Source: Paenibacillus illinoisensis NBRC 15959 (GTDB taxonomy: Bacteria; Bacillota; Bacilli; Paenibacillales; Paenibacillaceae). From it: DNA of 64,000 nucleotides. Within the stretch, counting starts at the first letter, position 1. The number at the start of each line of letters is the position of its first letter. The stretch is taken from contig NZ_BIME01000005.1 of the NCBI RefSeq assembly GCF_004000925.1, positions 124,001 to 188,000 of the forward strand, in the 5' to 3' direction. Shown piece after piece: positions 24,196 through 32,951 of this stretch. A program made the translations under genes and the position numbers. Under the pieces are notes generated by a model. It ran no database searches. It worked only from the letters and a program-made list of their open reading frames with translations, and was not told where the DNA came from.

Positions 24196-25848
24196 ATGCG
24201 AATGAGAAAGAAATGGATGTCCGGTTTTGTGACTCTGGCTTTGAGCACCGTCTTGGTGTTGTCAGGCTGCTCCAACAATGAAGAAACAGGCAATTCACCT
24301 GCTCCGGCAGAAGGTACCGATCCCCCAACAGAAACGGCAGCTCAGGATACAATGATTATGGGCCGCGGCGGGGATTCAGTGGCACTGGACCCTGCAATTG
24401 TAACAGATGGGGAGTCGCTGAAGATTGGGCACCAGGTGTTCGACTCATTGCTGGATTACAAGGAAGGCGAGACGGAGGTCGTTCCTGGTCTGGCAGAGAG
24501 CTGGGAGATTTCGGCGGATGGCCTGAAGTACACGTTTAAGCTGAAGTCTGGTGTGAAGTTCCATGATGGAACAGATTTTAATGCAGATGCTGTTGTGTTT
24601 AACTTCAACCGTTGGAGTGATCCGGCGAGTGAATATAAATTTGAAGGGGATTCCTTCGATTATTACGATTCCATGTTTGGGCCAGAGGATGGCCGTGTCA
24701 TCAAGGAAGTGAAGGCGATTGATGAGACGACTGTGGAGTTCACACTGAACCAGCCGCAGGCGCCTTTCCTGCAAAATATCGCGATGACCCCATTCGGTAT
24801 TGCCAGCCCAACAGCGATTCAGGAGAAAAAAGAGAATTTCAAAAGCGAGCCCGTGGGCACAGGCCCATTTGTATTTGTAGAGTGGAAGCGGAACGACTCC
24901 ATCACTCTGGAGAAAAATTCGAATTATTGGAAAGAGGGCTTACCGAAGCTGAACAAAGTCATTGTTCGTTCAATTCCGGACAACACGGCACGCTTCAATG
25001 CCCTGCAAAATGGCGAGATTGATGTCATGGAAGACCTGAACCCGGATGATCTGTCCATTCTCGAAGGCAACAGTGAGCTGCAAAAGATCGAGCGTCCACC
25101 GTTCAACGTGGCGTATATCGGCTTTAACTTCAAGAAGAAACCCTTTGACGATGTAAAAGTAAGACAAGCTCTCAACCACGCGGTGAACAAGCAGGGTATT
25201 ATCGATGCTTTCTTTGCCGGACAGGCTCAGCCTGCCGTGAACCCGATGCCGCCAACCCTGTGGGGTTACAACGATGCCATTGAAGACTACCCGTATGATC
25301 TGGAAAAAGCAAAAGCATTACTGGCCGAAGCCGGCTTCCCGGACGGATTGCCAGACCCGGTGACGTTCTATGCAATGCCGGTATCCCGTCCTTACATGCC
25401 TGACGGCAAGAAGGTGGCCGAAGCAATTCAGGCTGATTTCGAGAAAATTGGAGTGATAGTTAACATCGAATCGCCGGAGTGGGCGACTTATCTTGATGAT
25501 GCAAAAGCCGGAGAGAAGGACGACATCTACATGCTCGGCTGGACCGGAGATAACGGCGACCCGGATAACTTCCTGTACACGCTGCTGGATAAAGACGCAA
25601 TCCCGGGCAACAACCGCAGCTTTTATGTAAACGAAGAGCTGCATGTGCTGCTGACCGAAGCGCAGAAAGAAACGGATCAGGACAAACGCGCTGAGCTGTA
25701 CAAACAAGCTCAAGTGATTATCAAGGAAGATGCACCGTGGATTCCACTTGTGCACACGACACCTATTCTGGCAGGCAAAGCAAACCTGAAAGGTTTTGTG
25801 CCGTCCCCACTGGGCAGCGAATCCTATGCAAATGCTTATTTTGAATAA
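24196..25848 (+). CDS. Peptide ABC transporter substrate-binding lipoprotein
   Basis: The 550-residue protein is an SBP family 5 (DppA/OppA-type) binding protein. It has a lipoprotein signal (MRMRKKWMSGFVTLALSTVLVLSGC) with the lipobox cysteine followed by an acidic/Pro-rich tether. The family pattern follows: LDPAIVTDGESLKIGHQVFDSLLDY, VPGLAESWEISADGLKYTFKLKSGVKFHDGTDFNADAVVFNFNR, and the late AKALLAEAGFPDG. It captures di- or oligopeptides outside the membrane and passes them to the permeases encoded next. The start at 24196 follows GGGAAGGGTG; the ATG two codons later is an alternative. Confidence 0.9.
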   Translation: MRMRKKWMSGFVTLALSTVLVLSGCSNNEETGNSPAPAEGTDPPTETAAQDTMIMGRGGDSVALDPAIVTDGESLKIGHQVFDSLLDYKEGETEVVPGLAESWEISADGLKYTFKLKSGVKFHDGTDFNADAVVFNFNRWSDPASEYKFEGDSFDYYDSMFGPEDGRVIKEVKAIDETTVEFTLNQPQAPFLQNIAMTPFGIASPTAIQEKKENFKSEPVGTGPFVFVEWKRNDSITLEKNSNYWKEGLPKLNKVIVRSIPDNTARFNALQNGEIDVMEDLNPDDLSILEGNSELQKIERPPFNVAYIGFNFKKKPFDDVKVRQALNHAVNKQGIIDAFFAGQAQPAVNPMPPTLWGYNDAIEDYPYDLEKAKALLAEAGFPDGLPDPVTFYAMPVSRPYMPDGKKVAEAIQADFEKIGVIVNIESPEWATYLDDAKAGEKDDIYMLGWTGDNGDPDNFLYTLLDKDAIPGNNRSFYVNEELHVLLTEAQKETDQDKRAELYKQAQVIIKEDAPWIPLVHTTPILAGKANLKGFVPSPLGSESYANAYFE

Positions 25849-25895
25849 CGGATTTATGTGATCTAAAATCATCGTCATTTTTCGTTTCATCTTTC

Positions 25896-25978
25896 AAGGC
25901 GCTGGTGAACACGCAATGCTTGGCAGAATCCACATCTGGTCATAACAATCTAAAGCATTCTTGTCTGCCAGCGCTTTT
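25896..25978 (+). promoter_or_regulatory. Long-loop stem between binding protein and permease genes
   Basis: AAGGCGCTGG (25896-25905) pairs with CCAGCGCTTTT (25968-25978); the loop is about 60 bases. Such structures between a binding protein gene and its permeases often protect or partly terminate the transcript so the binding protein is made in excess. The function is inferred. Confidence 0.4.
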
Positions 25979-26022
25979 ATAATTGCATGTTGCATGATAC
26001 GTCAAAGGCAGGTGAATAGGGA

Positions 26023-27027
26023 TTGAACAGTTATATTGTCAAACGCATACTCGTGTTGCTGCCTGTGCTGCTCGGCATGACCCTGATCGTTTTTTCCATC
26101 ATTCATGCCATCCCGGGTGACCCGGCGGAGACGATACTTGGGCAAAAGGCAACCGAACAGTCCAAGCAAGCCCTTCGGGACCAGCTCGGACTTGATAAAC
26201 CGTGGTTCCAGCAGTACTTCGCTTATCTTGGTGATTTGCTCCAAGGAGACTTGGGCACATCCATCCGCACCAAGGTGCCTATTGCCCAGGAAATCGTACC
26301 TTACCTGACAGCGACGCTCGAACTAACAATGGCAAGTATGCTATTTGCGGTCATTATTGGCGTAAATGCGGGGATCGTCAGCGCATGGAAGCATAACTCC
26401 TGGTTCGACTACTGCTGCATGGTTATTGCTTTGGTTGGTGTATCAATGCCAATCTTCTGGCTCGGTCTGATGGAACAGTGGCTGTTTGCCAACAAGCTGC
26501 ACTGGCTGCCGTCCATTGGACGAATGAACGCACGTGATCCCGTCGAAGCCATCACCGGTCTTTATGTACTGGATACGATGATTGCCGGGCGTTGGGACCA
26601 GCTCTGGACTGTAACCAAACATCTCATCCTGCCAAGTGTTGCGCTTGGAACAATTCCGATGGCCGTTATTGCCCGGATGACTCGCTCCAGCATGCTTGAG
26701 GTCATGAGCTCGGATTACATCCGCACCGCAAAGGCGAAGGGACTCGGTCCGTTTTTTGTCGTATATGGACATGCGCTCAAAAATGCCTTTATCCCCGTCC
26801 TGACCGTTATCGGCATCCAAACCGGCTCTTTACTCGGCGGCGCAGTATTGACCGAAACGATCTTCGCTTGGCCTGGTGTGGGGCGCTATATATATGAAGC
26901 GATTAGTTCGAGGGATTATCCGGTGATCCAGAGTGGTATTCTGATCGTGGCCTTCTTTTTCGTATTAATCAACCTGATTGTCGACTTGCTCTATGCTGTG
27001 TTTGATCCACGAATCAGCTATAAGTAG
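26023..27027 (+). CDS. Peptide ABC transporter permease, DppB/OppB type
   Basis: The 334-residue integral membrane protein begins NSYIVKRILVLLPVLLGMTLIVFSIIHAIPGDPAE, the hallmark of DppB-like permeases. Membrane segments lie near residues 9-29, 100-125, 133-155, 195-220, 250-275 and 300-325. The EAA loop region is seen as RMTRSSMLEVMSSDYIRTAKAKGLG, which contacts the ATPase. The start is a TTG at 26023 with AGGTGAATAGG upstream; no better in-frame start is seen. A copy of the structured repeat separates it from the second permease. Confidence 0.9.
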   Translation: MNSYIVKRILVLLPVLLGMTLIVFSIIHAIPGDPAETILGQKATEQSKQALRDQLGLDKPWFQQYFAYLGDLLQGDLGTSIRTKVPIAQEIVPYLTATLELTMASMLFAVIIGVNAGIVSAWKHNSWFDYCCMVIALVGVSMPIFWLGLMEQWLFANKLHWLPSIGRMNARDPVEAITGLYVLDTMIAGRWDQLWTVTKHLILPSVALGTIPMAVIARMTRSSMLEVMSSDYIRTAKAKGLGPFFVVYGHALKNAFIPVLTVIGIQTGSLLGGAVLTETIFAWPGVGRYIYEAISSRDYPVIQSGILIVAFFFVLINLIVDLLYAVFDPRISYK

Positions 27028-27100
27028 GAACTCCATCATTTGTTTTGATGAATGAATTTTCAAATAAGATAGATATCAGAAATTACACGATACGAAGAGT

Positions 27101-27215
27101 GCAGAATCAATCTGTAGAAGCGAAGCGTTCGCCTTTATCACCGGATTTTCCATTTATAATCATTGAATCAAAAAAATCTGGGGATAACAGCGATCGGAAG
27201 ATGGTTCAGCAATCG
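27101..27215 (+). repeat. Structured intergenic repeat, copy 2 (between permease genes)
   Basis: This is the most diverged copy. It keeps GAAGCG...TTCGCCTTTATCACCGG and GGGGATAACAGCGATCGGAAGA. TTATCACCGGATTTT pairs with AAAATCTGGGGATAA. Against copies 1 and 4, the third stem position is A-T instead of G-C, a compensatory change. It sits inside a transporter operon. Confidence 0.72.
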
Positions 27216-27282
27216 TAGTTCGAAGGGTTATTGGAATCATTCTTCTTATCTTTCATTCATAGCTAAAGAAGGGAGACGCCGC

Positions 27283-28179
27283 ATGGCCAAATTATCAACC
27301 AATACCGGACAATCCATAGAAGCAGCATCGGCACGTGCATCCGGTCCATGGCGGAAAGCCTGGAGAACATTTCGCCGCAATCGGCTGGCGCTCGCCGGAC
27401 TGATCATTATTGTGTTTTTCATCCTGCTGGCCTTCCTTGCGCCATACATTTCTCCTTATGATTACAAGGAACAAGTGCTGACGGATCGGCTTCAGGCCCC
27501 TTCGGCAGAGCACTGGTTTGGTACCGACGATCTGGGGCGTGACGTATTTTCCCGAGTGCTTCACGGTGCGCGTATCTCCTTGTGGGTGGGGTTCTTCTCC
27601 GTAATCGGTTCCATTATTGCGGGAGCATTGCTTGGACTGGTTGCTGGGTTTTATGGAAAATGGGCAGACATGCTCATCTCACGTCTATTCGATATTCTGC
27701 TGGCCTTTCCGGGTATCCTGCTCGCGATTGCCATTGTGGCAATCCTCGGCCCCTCCCTGCAAAATGCATTACTCGCCATAGCCATCGTCAACATTCCAAC
27801 CTACGGGAGATTGGTGCGTTCGCGTGTACTTAGCTTGAGACAGGAGGAATTCATTACATCTGCCCGCACACTGGGCGCAAATAATATGCGAATCTTGTTT
27901 CGCCATATCCTGCCGAACAGCCTTACCCCGCTAATTGTTCAGGGAACGCTGGGCATCGGGACAGCCATTATTGAGGCAGCTGCACTGGGGTTCCTCGGTA
28001 TGGGTGCACAACCGCCTGACCCGGAATGGGGTAAAATGCTCTCGGATTCGCGTCAGTTTTTGCAAAAAGCGCCGTGGACGCTTATCTTTCCCGGCCTTTC
28101 CATCATGCTGACAGTACTCGGCTTCAACCTGCTCGGGGATGGCTTGCGTGATACCCTTGATCCGAAAATGGTGAAGTAA
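27283..28179 (+). CDS. Peptide ABC transporter permease, DppC/OppC type
   Basis: The 298-residue permease has the OppC N-terminus (WRKAWRTFRRNRLALAGLIIIVFFILLAFLAPYISPYDY), the motif HWFGTDDLGRDVFSRVLHGARISLWVGF, and the EAA loop RSRVLSLRQEEFITSARTLGAN. The ATG at 27283 follows AGAAGGGA; an in-frame start at 27163 lies inside the repeat element and is rejected. It pairs with the upstream permease. No ATPase gene follows; a terminator comes next. Confidence 0.91.
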   Translation: MAKLSTNTGQSIEAASARASGPWRKAWRTFRRNRLALAGLIIIVFFILLAFLAPYISPYDYKEQVLTDRLQAPSAEHWFGTDDLGRDVFSRVLHGARISLWVGFFSVIGSIIAGALLGLVAGFYGKWADMLISRLFDILLAFPGILLAIAIVAILGPSLQNALLAIAIVNIPTYGRLVRSRVLSLRQEEFITSARTLGANNMRILFRHILPNSLTPLIVQGTLGIGTAIIEAAALGFLGMGAQPPDPEWGKMLSDSRQFLQKAPWTLIFPGLSIMLTVLGFNLLGDGLRDTLDPKMVK

Positions 28180-28266
28180 TTGAAAGAATGCACTCCAGCC
28201 TCTCATTGCCCCACTTTTTAACCAGCTTATTAGCCAAGCTGACCATTTCAGCTATACCATACAGAG

Positions 28267-28302
28267 AAAAGCCGGTTCGAACGATGATTCGAGCTGGCTT
28301 TT
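28267..28302 (+). terminator. Terminator after peptide transporter operon
   Basis: AAAAGCCGGTTCGAA pairs with TTCGAGCTGGCTTTT around a CGATGA loop (two G-U or mismatched positions), ending in TTTT. It closes the operon without ATPase genes. Confidence 0.8.
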
Positions 28303-28390
28303 GTATTGTCTGATTGATTACGTTAAAATCAAATATGCGTGTATAAACGAAGTGTTAATCTCCCATTTTGTTAAAATAACGCCCGGCGTA

Positions 28391-28419
28391 TTGACACCCA
28401 ATTTTGCCATATGTTATAT
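28391..28419 (+). promoter_or_regulatory. Vegetative promoter upstream of htpG
   Basis: A perfect -35 box TTGACA (28391-28396) is followed after 17 bases by TTATAT (28414-28419); TATATA one base later is equally possible. Transcription would begin near 28426, just before the CIRCE operator. Confidence 0.75.
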
Positions 28420-28431
28420 AAAAGAAAGGGT

Positions 28432-28458
28432 TTAGCACTCCGGTCACCTGAGTGCTAA
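28432..28458 (+). promoter_or_regulatory. CIRCE operator (HrcA binding site)
   Basis: TTAGCACTC (28432-28440), nine bases, GAGTGCTAA (28450-28458) is a perfect match to the CIRCE consensus bound by the heat-shock repressor HrcA. It lies just downstream of the predicted start of transcription. The next gene on this strand is htpG, about 480 bases away, with a repeat copy in between. Confidence 0.93.
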
Positions 28459-28637
28459 CAAATGATGCTTTATACTACAGCGACTACATATGGAATGATT
28501 GTGTTTTTGAATCTAGAAGTCAATTGAAAGAACGCGGGGTCGCAATGTGGACAGGAAATACTTTGTTATAGAGCATAATTGATCAACAGAACTTGTATTT
28601 GTCTCAACTTAAAATTGGCTATGATTAACGGCGAAGG

Positions 28638-28774
28638 TAGTGGAGGGGACGAAATCGATTCTGAAGAAGCGAAGCGGTCGCCTTTATCACCAAATTTTTC
28701 CCTTTTCAAAAGGGAATAAAGGGAATTTGGGGATAACAGCGATTGGAAGAACGATTCGTAACCGGAACGGCCAC
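28638..28774 (+). repeat. Structured intergenic repeat, copy 3 (htpG leader)
   Basis: The element runs from AGTGGAGGGGACGAAATCG to GGAACGGCCAC. TTATCACCAAATT pairs with AATTTGGGGATAA, and an inner TCCCTTTT/AAAAGGGA hairpin extends the stem. It lies between the CIRCE operator and htpG and is therefore expected in the htpG leader transcript. Confidence 0.82.
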
Positions 28775-28937
28775 ACCGCACAACGTCATGTTTTTAATTG
28801 GGCTTATACAAGAGTTCAGAAAAAGGATCATAGCGATCAAAGAGTTCTATCCACTTAGCGGTATTGCGAATGTTCAGCTTCTTTCTATATTCAAATCAAT
28901 CATTCTATATCCCAAATTGAAAGGAGAACACCCATTC

Positions 28938-30818
28938 ATGGCCAAGAAACAGTTCCAGGCAGAATCCAAACGTTTGCTGGATATGATGATCAACTCCATC
29001 TATACCCAAAGAGAAATCTTTTTGAGAGAATTGATCTCCAACTCCAGTGACGCCATTGACAAAATATATTACAAAGCCCTTACCGACGATACGCTCGTCT
29101 TCAACAAAGAGGATTACTACATCAAGCTGACCATCGACAAAGAGAACCGTACGCTCACGTTGACCGATACCGGAATCGGGATGAGCCAGGAAGAGCTGGA
29201 GAACAATCTCGGGGTTATCGCGAAGAGCGGTTCGCTGGCATTCAAAAAGGAAAACGAAGCCAAAGACGGCCATAACATCATCGGACAGTTCGGGGTTGGT
29301 TTCTACTCCGCGTTCATGGTGGCGGACAAGCTGACCGTAACGAGTAAAACGCTGGGCAGCAATGAAGCCTGGAGATGGGAGTCCGAAGGTGCGGATGGGT
29401 ACACGATCACTCCAGCTGAGAAAGATTCCGTAGGTACGGAAATCGTCCTGACGATCAAGCCCAATACCGAAGAAGATTCGTATGATGAGTTTTTGGAAGA
29501 GTATCGCCTGAGATCCATCATCAAGAAATACTCCGACTTCATTCGTTACCCGATCAAGATGGATGTGACAAGTCAGCGTCCGAAGGAAGGTACGGAGAAC
29601 GAGTTCGAGGAGTACAAGGAAGAGCAAACCGTGAACAGCATGGTGCCGATCTGGCGTAAAAACAAAAGCGAGCTGACCGAAGAAGATTACAACAACTTCT
29701 ATATGGAAAAACGGTACGGTTTTGACAAACCGCTTAAACACCTGCACATCAGCGCGGACGGTGCCGTAGTATACAATGCAATTCTGTTTATTCCGGAGAA
29801 CACACCGTTTGATTACTATACCAAAGAGTACGAAAAAGGCCTGGAGTTGTACTCCAACGGTGTCCTGATCATGGATAAATGCGGCGATCTGCTGCCGGAC
29901 TACTTCGGTTTTGTCAAAGGTATGGTTGATTCGGAAGACCTGTCCCTGAACATCTCCCGTGAAATGCTGCAGCATGACCGTCAGCTGAGCCTGATTGCGA
30001 AAAATATCAAAAACAAAATCAAAAGCCAACTGCAAAGCCTGCTGAAGGACGATCGCGAGAGCTATGAGAAGTTCTATCAAGCGTTTGGACGTCAGTTGAA
30101 ATATGGCGTATACAGCGACTACGGCGCAAACAAGGATACATTGCAGGATCTGCTGCTGTTCTCTTCTTCCAAAGAGAAAAAGCTGGTCAGCCTGGACGAG
30201 TACGTTTCCAGAATGCCGGAAGATCAGAAGTATATCTACTACGCATCGGGTGAGTCCATTGAGCGGATTGAGAAGCTGCCTCAGATCGAGGGTGTACTGG
30301 ATAAAGGATATGAAGTGCTGTACTTCACTGAGGACATCGATGAATTCGCGATCAAAATGATCATGAACTACAAGGAGAAAGAATTCAAATCCATCTCCAG
30401 CGGTGACCTGGGTATCGAAGACAGCGAGGATAAAGAGAAAAACGAAGCAGAAGACAACGACAACAAAGAGTTGTTCGAAGCGATGCAAGCACAGCTGGCA
30501 GGCAAAGTAAAAGCCGTCAAAGCTTCCAAACGCCTCAGAAGCCATCCGGTATGTTTGTCCACCGAAGGTGAATTGACCATCGAAATGGAAAAAATTCTGA
30601 AAGCCATGCCGAACAGTGAGAATGTACAGGCAGATAAGGTGCTGGAGATCAACGTCAACCATGATGTCTTCAAATCCCTGAAAGATGCTTACGCACAGGA
30701 TAAGGAAAAATTGAGCCTGTACACTAGTCTGCTGTACCACCAGGCATTGCTGATCGAGGGCTTGCCGATCCAAGATCCGGTAGAGTTCACCAACGACATC
30801 TGCAAAGTGATGGTGTAA
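28938..30818 (+). CDS. htpG: Molecular chaperone HtpG (Hsp90)
   Basis: The 626-residue protein is a complete bacterial Hsp90. The N-terminal GHKL ATPase shows [13 protein letters not shown], the DTGIGM nucleotide-binding turn and [12 protein letters not shown]. The middle domain contains [13 protein letters not shown], with the catalytic-loop arginine, and the C-terminal dimerisation domain ends in [29 protein letters not shown]. It assists folding and protein quality control in the cytoplasm. The ATG at 28938 follows AAAGGAG; upstream in-frame codons lie across the repeat and are not used. A CIRCE-controlled promoter upstream suggests HrcA control. Confidence 0.97.
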   Translation: MAKKQFQAESKRLLDMMINSIYTQREIFLRELISNSSDAIDKIYYKALTDDTLVFNKEDYYIKLTIDKENRTLTLTDTGIGMSQEELENNLGVIAKSGSLAFKKENEAKDGHNIIGQFGVGFYSAFMVADKLTVTSKTLGSNEAWRWESEGADGYTITPAEKDSVGTEIVLTIKPNTEEDSYDEFLEEYRLRSIIKKYSDFIRYPIKMDVTSQRPKEGTENEFEEYKEEQTVNSMVPIWRKNKSELTEEDYNNFYMEKRYGFDKPLKHLHISADGAVVYNAILFIPENTPFDYYTKEYEKGLELYSNGVLIMDKCGDLLPDYFGFVKGMVDSEDLSLNISREMLQHDRQLSLIAKNIKNKIKSQLQSLLKDDRESYEKFYQAFGRQLKYGVYSDYGANKDTLQDLLLFSSSKEKKLVSLDEYVSRMPEDQKYIYYASGESIERIEKLPQIEGVLDKGYEVLYFTEDIDEFAIKMIMNYKEKEFKSISSGDLGIEDSEDKEKNEAEDNDNKELFEAMQAQLAGKVKAVKASKRLRSHPVCLSTEGELTIEMEKILKAMPNSENVQADKVLEINVNHDVFKSLKDAYAQDKEKLSLYTSLLYHQALLIEGLPIQDPVEFTNDICKVMV

Positions 30819-30919
30819 TTGCATTACCGAGTTTATGGTTTGTAAGTAGCGAGCAGTTTCACGCTATCAGCATTCCCATAAATTATAGGCCAGCAAGCGA
30901 GGCGCTGACCATCTGCACC

Positions 30920-30952
30920 CGACAGGGCGATTCCGTCCCTGTCGTTTTTTTT
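30920..30952 (+). terminator. Terminator after htpG
   Basis: CGACAGGG (30920-30927) pairs with CCCTGTCG (30937-30944), followed by eight or more T residues. A strong intrinsic terminator. Confidence 0.9.
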
Positions 30953-31107
30953 ATTTTCTCCCTCCTCCAAGGAAAAAAATAGGAGACAGAGGATCATGAA
31001 AGGGAGCGCACTTGAATTGAGAATGAGTTTGTTTCTTGCAACCTAGTAATATTTTAGATTCTATGAATATCCTGTTTTATTGAAATCCATAGCGGTCAGC
31101 AGCGAAG

Positions 31108-31243
31108 TAGTGGAGGGGACGGAATCGATTCTGAAGAAGCGGAGCGGTCGCGTTTGTCTCCGGGGTTTTCCCTTGCAAAGGAAATTCAGAAAACCTGGAG
31201 ACAACAGCGATCGGAAGAACGATCCGTAACCGGAACGGCCACC
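31108..31243 (+). repeat. Structured intergenic repeat, copy 4 (htpG-dgt gap)
   Basis: The copy runs from AGTGGAGGGGACGGAATCG to GGAACGGCCAC and is closest to copy 3 at its ends. TTGTCTCCGGGGTTTTC pairs with GAAAACCTGGAGACAA (one bulged base), with an inner CCTTGCAAAGG hairpin. The GG-CC pairs here replace AA-TT of copy 1 in the same stem. The rest of the 700-base gap between htpG and dgt holds the htpG terminator, a tandem repeat of TTTTGATGTA at 31321-31340 and TATAAT-like boxes at 31383 and 31477. Confidence 0.82.
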
Positions 31244-31518
31244 GATACTCATTAGCACCTTTTATCCTATCTTTTTTGAATTATCGGAATGTATCTCTAT
31301 ATTCTCTGAATGGCTTCATATTTTGATGTATTTTGATGTATATCATTATTCATTTAGGTGCACGGATGATAGTCTGTCGGGGTATAATAAAAGAAGAAGA
31401 CTGTACATCACAAGTTGATGTGAGAAGAGATGACAATCACAGACAGGTTTTGCTTTTCGAAACGACGGATGTTGTGTATAATCACTCAAAATAGAGACAG
31501 TCGGCTAGGAGTGATCAC

Positions 31519-32934
31519 ATGCAATGGAACGATTTGAGAGAACATAGACAATATCCTGAACTTACCAAACTGGATGGAGCTCGTGCAGCGTATGAGCGGG
31601 ACTATTCCAGACTGATTCATTCACCGACCTTCCGCCGGTTGCAGGGCAAATCCCAGGTGTTTGGGGCTGGAACAGGCGACTATTATCGCACACGGTTAAC
31701 CCACTCCCTTGAGGTTGCGCAGATTGCGCGAGAGGCGGCAAGAAGCCTGCTTCGTCGTTACCCCCAAGTGGACTGGAGTCAGGCGGACAGCCCGGGGCTT
31801 ATTATTGATTCGGAAGTGGTGGAATGTGCCGCAATCGCACATGATTTCGGACATCCGCCGTTTGGACATAAAGGGGAAGAAGTACTGGATGGTATATTGG
31901 ATGACCTGATCAACACCGAGGTCAAGAAGATCATGAAGAAGAGCCGCGGCGCGAAATCACCTCAACAGGAGCCGGAGGTTCGTGCAGAGCTGAAGCGGAA
32001 ATATGAGCATTTTGAAGGCAATGCACATAACTTCCGTCTCATCATGTTCCTGGAGAAACGAGAGGACATCGATGGATTGAATCTGTCCGATGCGGTGCTG
32101 CTTGGAATCAACAAATATCCTTACCCAGGTACGGAGAGCAAGAAGGGCATGTATCATCATGAGTGGCAATATATCCACGAGATTCGTAATCGCTGGAACA
32201 TGCCGGCAGGCAAAAAGACACTGGAAGCACAGCTCATGGATCTCTGTGACGATATTGCGTATTCTGCACACGATCTGGAAGATGGCATTAAGGCAGGCAA
32301 GATCGAAGTGCACGAGCATTTCCTGCAGGACCCGCACATTCATCGACTGATTGTGGATAAGATTACTACACTCGAGGATCTGTTCTGGAATGGATGGACG
32401 AGAGAGGCGATTGGGCAAAAGGTAGAAGAAGTGCTCGCTTCGTTCCTGCGTGTCTGGAATGAGAAGATGCCGTTCTGCGAGCATGATTACTCCCGTACCC
32501 GCCGCGAGGTCAAGGCATACTGGGTAAGCCTCTTTGTGGGCAGCCTGGGCGTAATTGACGACGGGGATTGGAAGAAGGTGACGTTTGTCCGCGAAGGTGC
32601 AGAGGATCTTGACATGCTGCGCACGGTGAGTGTGCTCAAGAGCTTTGCCTGGGTGACCATGATTCGTGATCTGCGTGTTCAGCGTCTGCAAAAACGCAGT
32701 GAATGGATGATTAAGCGCCTGTGGGATGCGTTCCTAGACCCGGAAACGTCCAAATCCATTATTCCATCCGACTGGCTGCAGCGATATGAGAAGGATCAGG
32801 CGAAGGCTCATCCGATCTGGACATGGGAGCACATGGTGATTGATTATATTGCAGGCATGACGGATGCGTTTGCCGAGAAAATATACAATGAATTGTATGG
32901 TCTGAAGGTAGGCTCCATCTACGATCTGGACTAG
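31519..32934 (+). CDS. dgt: Deoxyguanosinetriphosphate triphosphohydrolase
   Basis: The 471-residue protein is a dGTPase-type HD-domain hydrolase that splits dGTP into deoxyguanosine and triphosphate. The N-terminal SPTFRRLQGKSQVFGAG and TRLTHSLEVAQIAREAA carry the first metal histidine (near residue 61). ECAAIAHDFGHPPFGHKGE carries the HD pair near residues 108-109. DDIAYSAHDLEDGIKAG supplies the later metal aspartate. GGAGTGAT precedes the ATG. The flavin-dependent gene starts 17 bases after its stop, so the two are probably co-transcribed. Confidence 0.93.
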   Translation: MQWNDLREHRQYPELTKLDGARAAYERDYSRLIHSPTFRRLQGKSQVFGAGTGDYYRTRLTHSLEVAQIAREAARSLLRRYPQVDWSQADSPGLIIDSEVVECAAIAHDFGHPPFGHKGEEVLDGILDDLINTEVKKIMKKSRGAKSPQQEPEVRAELKRKYEHFEGNAHNFRLIMFLEKREDIDGLNLSDAVLLGINKYPYPGTESKKGMYHHEWQYIHEIRNRWNMPAGKKTLEAQLMDLCDDIAYSAHDLEDGIKAGKIEVHEHFLQDPHIHRLIVDKITTLEDLFWNGWTREAIGQKVEEVLASFLRVWNEKMPFCEHDYSRTRREVKAYWVSLFVGSLGVIDDGDWKKVTFVREGAEDLDMLRTVSVLKSFAWVTMIRDLRVQRLQKRSEWMIKRLWDAFLDPETSKSIIPSDWLQRYEKDQAKAHPIWTWEHMVIDYIAGMTDAFAEKIYNELYGLKVGSIYDLD

Positions 32935-32951
32935 AATAAGGAGTGAGAAGC

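Noticed and set aside
28640..28858. Short frames inside the structured repeats
   Set aside because: Similar frames appear on both strands in several repeat copies because the repeated DNA is alike; they change frame and end differently, so the DNA structure and not a protein is conserved.
28905..30824. Long minus-strand frame antisense to htpG (639 codons)
   Set aside because: It is the shadow of a strongly conserved + strand Hsp90 gene; the translated product has no recognisable family and no ribosome binding site.
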